A stretch of DNA of 64,000 bases from Amycolatopsis oliviviridis (GTDB lineage Bacteria; Actinomycetota; Actinomycetes; Mycobacteriales; Pseudonocardiaceae), in NCBI RefSeq assembly GCF_014654365.1, contig NZ_BNAY01000015.1:62383-126382 (forward strand). Reading direction: 5' to 3'. The notes under the pieces are model-generated. The model had not been told where the DNA came from. It did no database searches and saw only the letters and a program-made list of their open reading frames with translations. The number at the start of each line of letters is the position of its first letter. Positions within the stretch are counted from its first letter, which is position 1. Positions 59,498 through 64,000 of this stretch are shown here, piece by piece. The position numbers were made by a program, and so were the translations under genes.

Positions 59498-60172
59498 ATG
59501 GAGGATCCCCTGATCGAAGCCCCCGTCCCGCCGGTTCCCCAGGACGTCGAGCCGGGTGGTGTCCGGTGGCTGCGGGCGAACGTCGCCCGGTTCAGCCGTC
59601 CGGAGGACCACGCGCGCCGGAGGGCGCTCGTGCTCGCCGAACTCGCGCCGATGGACTCTTTGCGGGAGAAGGCTTTCGCGCTCGCCCGGGAATTGCGGGA
59701 CGAACCGGCGGAACGGATCCTGTGGACGGTCCCGGTCGCGATCCTGGCCGCGGAAATCGGATTACCGGACGTTTCCCGCGACATCGCAACGGTTTCCGCC
59801 GCTTACCACCCGCACACCGAAACCGGGCCCGAAGCGGAAGAAGCCATGCGACGGCTGATCGAGGCCTGCGGTGGCGACCTCGACGAGCGGACGGCCGCGC
59901 GGATCGGGCTCCTGGTGCAGGCCTGTGACGCCACGGCGAAGCTGCTCGGCAAGGCGCTGGCCGCTCACCGGCCCGGTGAAGACGTCGCCGATCTGCTCGA
60001 CCGGGTCCTGCGCGAGGACCCGCCGGTCCGGATCACCCGGCGGTGGGTCGACGGCGCCGTGGTCGAGGTGGACCTGACGGAACGGCCGTTCGGAGCAGGG
60101 CCCAGGAAATGTCCGGGAGAGGCGCACGCGTTGGGGGTGGCCAAGGGAATTCTCGACGCCCTCCTGTGCTAA
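59498..60172 (+). CDS. Reduced-size cytochrome P450-like protein
   Basis: This 224-residue protein carries an intact P450 heme-ligand loop, RPFGAGPRKCPGEAHALGVA, near its C-terminus (Cys about residue 205). Upstream are LVQACDATAKLLGKALAAHR, resembling the I helix, and ARFSRPEDHARRRALV, resembling the C helix. DRVLREDPPVRITRRWVDGA is in the K-helix place, but the invariant Glu of ExxR is Arg. Only about 20 residues separate it from the heme loop, where P450s have about 60. So the meander and much else are missing. TAGCGT six bases before ATG suggests a leaderless transcript. A degenerate or new-function P450 relative. Confidence 0.82.
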   Translation: MEDPLIEAPVPPVPQDVEPGGVRWLRANVARFSRPEDHARRRALVLAELAPMDSLREKAFALARELRDEPAERILWTVPVAILAAEIGLPDVSRDIATVSAAYHPHTETGPEAEEAMRRLIEACGGDLDERTAARIGLLVQACDATAKLLGKALAAHRPGEDVADLLDRVLREDPPVRITRRWVDGAVVEVDLTERPFGAGPRKCPGEAHALGVAKGILDALLC

Positions 60173-60209
60173 GACTTACCCCGGCAATCCGGAACTGGGG
60201 AGATTTTCG

Positions 60210-60560
60210 ATGCTGTATTTCAATGGTTTATTCGGCGTTCTCACCCTCGGCCTGTGGATCTTCTGCATCGTCGACGTGATCACCACGGACGAGGGATCGT
60301 GCCGCAACATGCCCAAGGGGATGTGGCTGCTGCTGGTGCTGATCGTCCCGCTGGTCGGCTCCATCGTCTGGCTCGTCGCCGGGCGTCCGCAGCACGCCGC
60401 CCGAGCCCCGCGCGGCCGGTACGAGCGCGAGTCGCCGGCGTTCCCGGAGTACGACCGGCCCGGCCGCTTCGCCGCGACGAGCGCCGAAGACGATGAGGAA
60501 TTCCTCCGCAAGTGCAGGGAACGCGCCGAGGAACAGCGCCGCAAGGCCCGCGAAGCCTGA
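60210..60560 (+). CDS. Small PLDc_N-like membrane protein
   Basis: This 116-residue protein has two membrane segments, LFGVLTLGLWIFCIVDVITT and MWLLLVLIVPLVGSIVWLVA. They are separated by DEGSCRNMPKGM, as in the phospholipase D nuclease N-terminal (PLDc_N) domain. A charged cytoplasmic tail contains RGRYERESPAFPEYDRPGRF and ends in a coil of DDEEFLRKCRERAEEQRRKA. The role is unknown. GGGGAG precedes ATG. The next gene follows after 38 bases, so cotranscription is likely. Confidence 0.8.
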   Translation: MLYFNGLFGVLTLGLWIFCIVDVITTDEGSCRNMPKGMWLLLVLIVPLVGSIVWLVAGRPQHAARAPRGRYERESPAFPEYDRPGRFAATSAEDDEEFLRKCRERAEEQRRKAREA

Positions 60561-60598
60561 GTAGCCTCGGCTGCGGGAGATCGACACTGGAGGAAGAA

Positions 60599-61015
60599 AT
60601 GTCCGAAATGCTCGACTGGAACAAGAACATCATCAAGGAGTTCCGCGAGAACGAGGGGAAGGTGGGAGGCCCGTTCGAGGGCGGCTCGCTGCTGCTCCTC
60701 ACCACCACCGGGGCGAAGAGCGGCGAACCGCGCACCTCGCCGCTCGCGTACTCGGAGGACGACGGCAAGTACGTCATCGCCGCGTCGTACGCCGGGGCGG
60801 ACAAGAACCCGGCCTGGTACCACAACATCGTGGCGAACCCGAAGGTCACCATCGAGGTCGGCACGGAGAAGTTCGAAGCGACCGCGACGGTCGTCCTCGA
60901 AGACCGCGCCGAGCGTGACCGTCTTTACGCGAAGATGGTCAGCACGATGCCGGGCTTCGCCGACTACGAGAAGAAGACCGATCGGGTGATCCCGGTCGTC
61001 ACGATCTCGCGGTGA
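60599..61015 (+). CDS. Nitroreductase/quinone reductase family (DDN-like, F420-dependent)
   Basis: This 138-residue protein of the deazaflavin-dependent nitroreductase family uses reduced F420 as cofactor. It starts MSEMLDWNKNIIKEFRENEG. Landmarks are LLLLTTTGAKSGEPRTSPLA (F420 phosphate-binding GxKSG) and YVIAASYAGADKNPAWYHNI, then VANPKVTIEVG. The DPARRDRLYAKMVSTMPGF-like end completes the family pattern. TGGAGGAAGAA gives a good ribosome site. The natural substrate is probably a quinone. Confidence 0.92.
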   Translation: MSEMLDWNKNIIKEFRENEGKVGGPFEGGSLLLLTTTGAKSGEPRTSPLAYSEDDGKYVIAASYAGADKNPAWYHNIVANPKVTIEVGTEKFEATATVVLEDRAERDRLYAKMVSTMPGFADYEKKTDRVIPVVTISR

Positions 61016-61020
61016 TCGCC

Positions 61021-61083
61021 GCAATCAGTCCTCTGAATGCGGTACTTGCGTGGGCAACTACCGCATTCAGAGGACGAAACGCG
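61021..61083. repeat. Palindromic element, CGTTTCGTCCTCTG family
   Basis: 63 bases, with the right half TACCGCATTCAGAGGACGAA-ACGCG intact and the left end starting GCAATCAGTCCTCTGAATGC. It is five bases after the DDN-like gene stop and six before the convergent acyltransferase stop. Confidence 0.85.
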
Positions 61084-61088
61084 AGGGA

Positions 61089-62270
61089 TCAGCGCGCGCC
61101 GCTGGGAGCCTCGACAGCGCTCGGCGCCTTGAGTTCGGCCTCGGCCGCACGCAGCGCCTTGCGTTCCTGGCGGCGCGCGATCAGCTTCTTGCCGGTGCGG
61201 ATCATCGGCTGCTCCACCCAGCGGTGGATCAGGTCCGCGATCGCGAGCCCGACGGCGAACACGGTCAGCGCGCTGATCATCCGGTGCTCGCCCAGCGGCG
61301 GGATCGCCGCGACCACGGCGAAGTGCACCGGGCCCTGCAGCAGGTAGAGCGAGTACGAGCGCTCACCGACGAACCGCATCACCTTCGTCGCCAGCAGCCA
61401 GCGCAGCGGCCCCGGCGAGACCAGGACGACCAGCAGCATCGCCGAGAGCAGGCCGTAGGCGATCAGCAGGCCCAGGTTGCTGCCGGTCTCCCACCACAGG
61501 CTTTCCATGTTGACGTGCAGCAGGGCGAACGCGCCGAACACCGGGATCGCCGCGAGCGGGTGGGTCAGCGGTTTGATCACCGCGTAGGACCGGCGGTAGT
61601 GCATCGCGATCGCCAGCACGCAGCCGATCAGCAGGATCGCGTAGTGCACGGTCGACCGGTAGATCGGCACCTGCGGCCCGTTGAGCACCCAGCCGCTGGT
61701 GACCCCGACCAGCCCGGCCATCAGCGCGAACGCGGCGAACGCCAGCGCGAGCTTGCGCCACGCCGCGGCCAGGCCGACGGCGCCGGCGACCACCAGCAGG
61801 AACGGCCAGAACAGGTAGAACTTCTCCTCGATGCCCAGTGTCCACGAGCCGCTGAAGAAGTTGTCCGGGCCGTTCGGGCTGGCGCCGGGGAAGAACTCGT
61901 TGAAGAAGGTCAGGTAGAACTTCAGCGCGTTCGGGAACTCGCGGGTGAAGAACTCCCCGCGCAGCCACACGAACACCACGATCCCGCCGAGGATCACCAG
62001 GTACGGCGGCAGGATCCGGAACACCCGGCGCAGGTAGAACGCCGAAAGCGAGATCCGGCCGGTCCGGTCCTGCTCACGCAGCAGCAGCGTCGTGATCAGG
62101 AAACCGGACAGCACGAAGAAGATGTAGACGCCGACCCAGCCGGACAGCCAGCTCCACTTCGGACCCGCGAAGTGGAAGAGGATCACGATGGTGGCCGCGA
62201 TCGCGCGCAGCCCGTCGAGCGCGGGGAACCGACGCATGGCGAGGAACTCGTCATGGTCCAAAGTGCGCAC
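61089..62270 (-). CDS. Acyltransferase 3 family membrane protein (OafA/YrhL-like)
   Basis: This 393-residue integral membrane acyltransferase would O-acylate a cell-surface glycan or similar acceptor. It starts VRTLDHDEFLAMRRFPALDG; RRFPALDGLRAIAATIVILF has the family R-x-x-x-x-D-G-LRA motif with the conserved His nearby (HFAG). RVFRILPPYLVILGG and FSGSWTLGIEEKFYLFWPFL are further signatures. Ten or so membrane segments are evident. A C-terminal basic tail (RRQERKALRAAEAELKAPSA) is cytoplasmic. GTG 62270 is chosen; ATG 62237 is possible. Confidence 0.9.
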   Translation of the reverse strand: MRTLDHDEFLAMRRFPALDGLRAIAATIVILFHFAGPKWSWLSGWVGVYIFFVLSGFLITTLLLREQDRTGRISLSAFYLRRVFRILPPYLVILGGIVVFVWLRGEFFTREFPNALKFYLTFFNEFFPGASPNGPDNFFSGSWTLGIEEKFYLFWPFLLVVAGAVGLAAAWRKLALAFAAFALMAGLVGVTSGWVLNGPQVPIYRSTVHYAILLIGCVLAIAMHYRRSYAVIKPLTHPLAAIPVFGAFALLHVNMESLWWETGSNLGLLIAYGLLSAMLLVVLVSPGPLRWLLATKVMRFVGERSYSLYLLQGPVHFAVVAAIPPLGEHRMISALTVFAVGLAIADLIHRWVEQPMIRTGKKLIARRQERKALRAAEAELKAPSAVEAPSGAR

Positions 62271-62367
62271 AGTGCCCCCTAACGGCGGTATCGGCCCGGA
62301 AGTATACGGGGGCCGTTCACTGCGCCTTCGCCCTGTCTGGAGCCTTCCGACCAGCGGATTTCGAAGA

Positions 62368-63702
62368 TCACCCAGCGTCACGCGCGGGTTCGACGTTATG
62401 GGTCAGCCTGAACCGGTTGGCCGGGTCGACGGCCGCCTTGACCTCGGCGAGCCGCCGCAGATCGGCGGGGGAGTACACCTGGGACGCTTCTTCGCCGGGG
62501 TCGCTGTCGCCGTAGACGAAGGTCAGCAGCTTGCCGGTCGACCAGGGCTTCAGCGCGTCGAACAGCTTCCCGTGGGCGGCCTTGATCTCGGGCATCGTGG
62601 CGTCGTCGACCACGGACAGTGCCCGGACGGTGAAGCTCGCTTCGCGGTCCCAGCCGACCCCGGGGTGCTCGGGCCGGTCGGACAGCGCGCCGCCGAGCAG
62701 GTCCAGCAGGACGACGGTCGGCACCGGGGCGCCCGGTCCGGCGTGGTCGAGGATCGCGTCGAGCATCGCGTCGTTCAGCTCGGACACGGTCGCGTTGTCG
62801 GCGCGGTAGCCGTGCGGGAACGGCGGCTCGTTCGCGATCTTGCCCGATTCGGTGAAGGGGATCTCGGCGAGCGTGTCGCTCAGCGGCTCGGCGGCGGCGC
62901 GCAGCGGCGCGACCAGGCGTTCCCCTTCGGCGGCGTCGCCCGCGTAGGCGATCCGGATCTGCGCGACGTGCTGCCCGCGCAGCGGCTCGGGCACCATCGG
63001 CAGATCCGGCATCGGGACCATGCCCAGCGACGACGTCATCTCGCGCGGCATCCCCGCCGCCCAGTCGCGCCAGGCGCGGAGCACCGTGGCCAGCGATCCG
63101 GTGCCGAACTGCAGGCTGCCGCCGTAGAGCCGGGCGACCGGGACGAGCCGGAATTCGAGCGCGGTGACGATCCCGAAGTTGTCGCGGCCGCCGCGCAGCG
63201 CCCAGAACAGGTCCGGTTCGGTGTCCGGGGTGGCGCGGCGGAGTTCGCCGTCCGCGGTCACGACCTCGATCGCGGTCACCTGGTCGGCGGCCAGTCCGTA
63301 CTTGCGGCCGAGCAGGCTGAACCCGCCGCCGAGGGTGTACCCGACCACGCCGACCCCGGGGAAGGAGCCGCTCAGCGGCGCCAGCCCGTGCCCGGCCGCC
63401 GCCTCGATGACCGCACCCCAGCGCACGCCCGCGTCGACCCGGGCGATGCCGTCGTCGATCCGGATCCCGGTCATGCGGTGGGTGGTGACGAGGACGCCGC
63501 CCTCGAAGGGGACGCCGACACCGTGCCCGGTCGAGTGCACGGCGATCGGGAGGTCGTGCTCGGCGGCGTAGCGGACGGCCTCGACGACGTCGGCGGCCGA
63601 AGCGGCGGCCACGATGACGTCGGGACGACGGGAAACGGCGGTCTGGAAGCCGGCGAGTTCGGCGTCGTAGCCGGAGTCGCCGGAGCGGAGCAGTGTGGTC
63701 AT
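62368..63702 (-). CDS. FAD-binding oxidoreductase (berberine bridge/BBE type)
   Basis: This 444-residue flavoprotein has an FAD-binding PP-loop: PDVIVAAASAADVVEAVRYA, with VHSTGHGVGVPFEGGVLVTT. The His in that loop (STGHG) can hold FAD covalently. VGYTLGGGFSLLGRKYGLAA and LFWALRGGRDNFGIVTALEF follow. The BBE C-terminal motif is DPANRFRLTHNV. A YSPADLRRLAEVKAAVDPAN block precedes it. The start ATG 63702 is MTTLLRSGDSGYDAELAGFQ. Substrates are usually sugars or polyketides. Divergent from a LysR gene. Confidence 0.92.
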   Translation of the reverse strand: MTTLLRSGDSGYDAELAGFQTAVSRRPDVIVAAASAADVVEAVRYAAEHDLPIAVHSTGHGVGVPFEGGVLVTTHRMTGIRIDDGIARVDAGVRWGAVIEAAAGHGLAPLSGSFPGVGVVGYTLGGGFSLLGRKYGLAADQVTAIEVVTADGELRRATPDTEPDLFWALRGGRDNFGIVTALEFRLVPVARLYGGSLQFGTGSLATVLRAWRDWAAGMPREMTSSLGMVPMPDLPMVPEPLRGQHVAQIRIAYAGDAAEGERLVAPLRAAAEPLSDTLAEIPFTESGKIANEPPFPHGYRADNATVSELNDAMLDAILDHAGPGAPVPTVVLLDLLGGALSDRPEHPGVGWDREASFTVRALSVVDDATMPEIKAAHGKLFDALKPWSTGKLLTFVYGDSDPGEEASQVYSPADLRRLAEVKAAVDPANRFRLTHNVEPARDAG

Positions 63703-63740
63703 GACACCAGCCTGAGCTCGATCCGGCCATAAGTCCAAGA

Positions 63741-63762
63741 TCTAGTTTGTCTTGCAACTAGA
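63741..63762. promoter_or_regulatory. LysR-type operator
   Basis: TCTAGTT (63741-63747) and AACTAGA (63756-63762) are perfect arms with an 8-base spacer, located between divergent BBE and LysR genes. This suits a LysR box. Confidence 0.55.
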
Positions 63763-63772
63763 ATCATCGGTT

Positions 63773-64000
63773 ATGGAACTGCGTCAGCTCGAATACTTCG
63801 TCGCGGTGGCCGACGAGGCGAACTTCACCCGGGCCGCCGAGCGGCTGCACGTCGCGCAGCCCGGCGTCAGCGCCCAGATCCGCCGTCTCGAACGCGAACT
63901 CGGGCAGCCGTTGCTCGACCGGTCGGCCCGGGCGGTCCGGCTGACCGAGGTCGGTGCCGCCGCGCTCCCGCACGCGCGGGCCGCGCTCGCCGCCGTCGCC
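63773..64000 (+). CDS. LysR family regulator, 3' end cut by window edge
   Basis: The first 76 residues of a LysR-type regulator are present: MELRQLEYFVAVADEANFTR, then AAERLHVAQPGVSAQIRRLE and RELGQPLLDRSARAVRLTEV. This is the whole winged HTH, with the recognition helix QPGVSAQIRRLE. The effector domain lies outside the window. It is divergent from the BBE-type oxidase gene, which it probably controls through the inverted repeat at 63741. Confidence 0.93.
   Translation, partial: MELRQLEYFVAVADEANFTRAAERLHVAQPGVSAQIRRLERELGQPLLDRSARAVRLTEVGAAALPHARAALAAVA

Overview
The window is high-GC actinobacterial chromosome, most likely from Amycolatopsis or a close relative in the Pseudonocardiaceae. 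This is inferred from the strong G/C preference at third codon positions, GTG and TTG starts, many apparently leaderless genes, an actinobacterial-type integration host factor (mIHF), a DUF222/HNH '13E12'-type gene and F420-type enzymes. No rRNA, tRNA, CRISPR array, phage or complete insertion sequence was seen. About 60 genes are supported. Both edges cut a gene: an acyl-CoA synthetase on the left and a LysR regulator on the right.

Layout. 1-11 kb: acyl-CoA synthetase (cut), aldose 1-epimerase with a GNAT, an amidohydrolase, a small membrane protein, a Uma2 nuclease, an acyl-CoA dehydrogenase with a divergent TetR, a PfkB kinase, citrate synthase and photolyase. 11-15 kb: a six-gene operon (XRE regulator, three small membrane proteins, ABC ATPase, ABC permease) joined by five consecutive 4-base ATGA overlaps. 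15-20 kb: glycerol-3-phosphate dehydrogenase with its TetR, divergent from an alkyl-DHAP-synthase-like oxidase, then a C39-like secreted protein. 20-28 kb: a Tat-exported phosphoesterase, a 166-bp MITE-like element placed exactly at the stop codons of two convergent genes, a TetR gene with two near-canonical tet operators, an orphan sugar-binding lipoprotein, a fatty acyl-CoA synthetase and mihF with a structured-looking leader. 28-36 kb: isochorismate synthase, phosphopantetheinyl transferase, a dicarboxylate symporter, and lipid or carnitine-like CoA genes under TetR control. 36-44 kb: YtcJ-like amidohydrolase, GNAT, MntR-like regulator, alcohol dehydrogenase, AlkB, tyrosine phosphatase, trypsin-like protease and an SOS-box HNH gene. 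44-50 kb: an oxoproline operon (MFS, DUF1445, PxpA, PxpB, PxpC) with a divergent GntR. 50-54 kb: a beta-glucan module (GH16, ROK repressor, GH1). 54-59.5 kb: an aromatic CoA-thioester module (acyl-CoA dehydrogenase, monooxygenase/reductase fusion, RidA, PaaX). 59.5-64 kb: a 224-residue reduced P450, a small PLDc_N-like protein, a DDN-type reductase, an acyltransferase, a berberine-bridge-type oxidase and a LysR start.

Two palindrome families fill the gaps behind genes. Five copies of a ~64-bp element carry the word CGTTTCGTCCTCTG/ATGCGGTA, and five near-perfect long hairpins have arms of about 15-26 bp. Both probably act as bidirectional terminators.

The strongest leads are the tet operators in front of a small membrane protein that is not a drug pump, the reduced P450, the MITE that preserves both stop codons, the palindrome family, the SOS box on the 13E12-type gene, and the pairing of a RidA protein with a 2-aminobenzoyl-CoA/salicylyl-CoA monooxygenase fusion.
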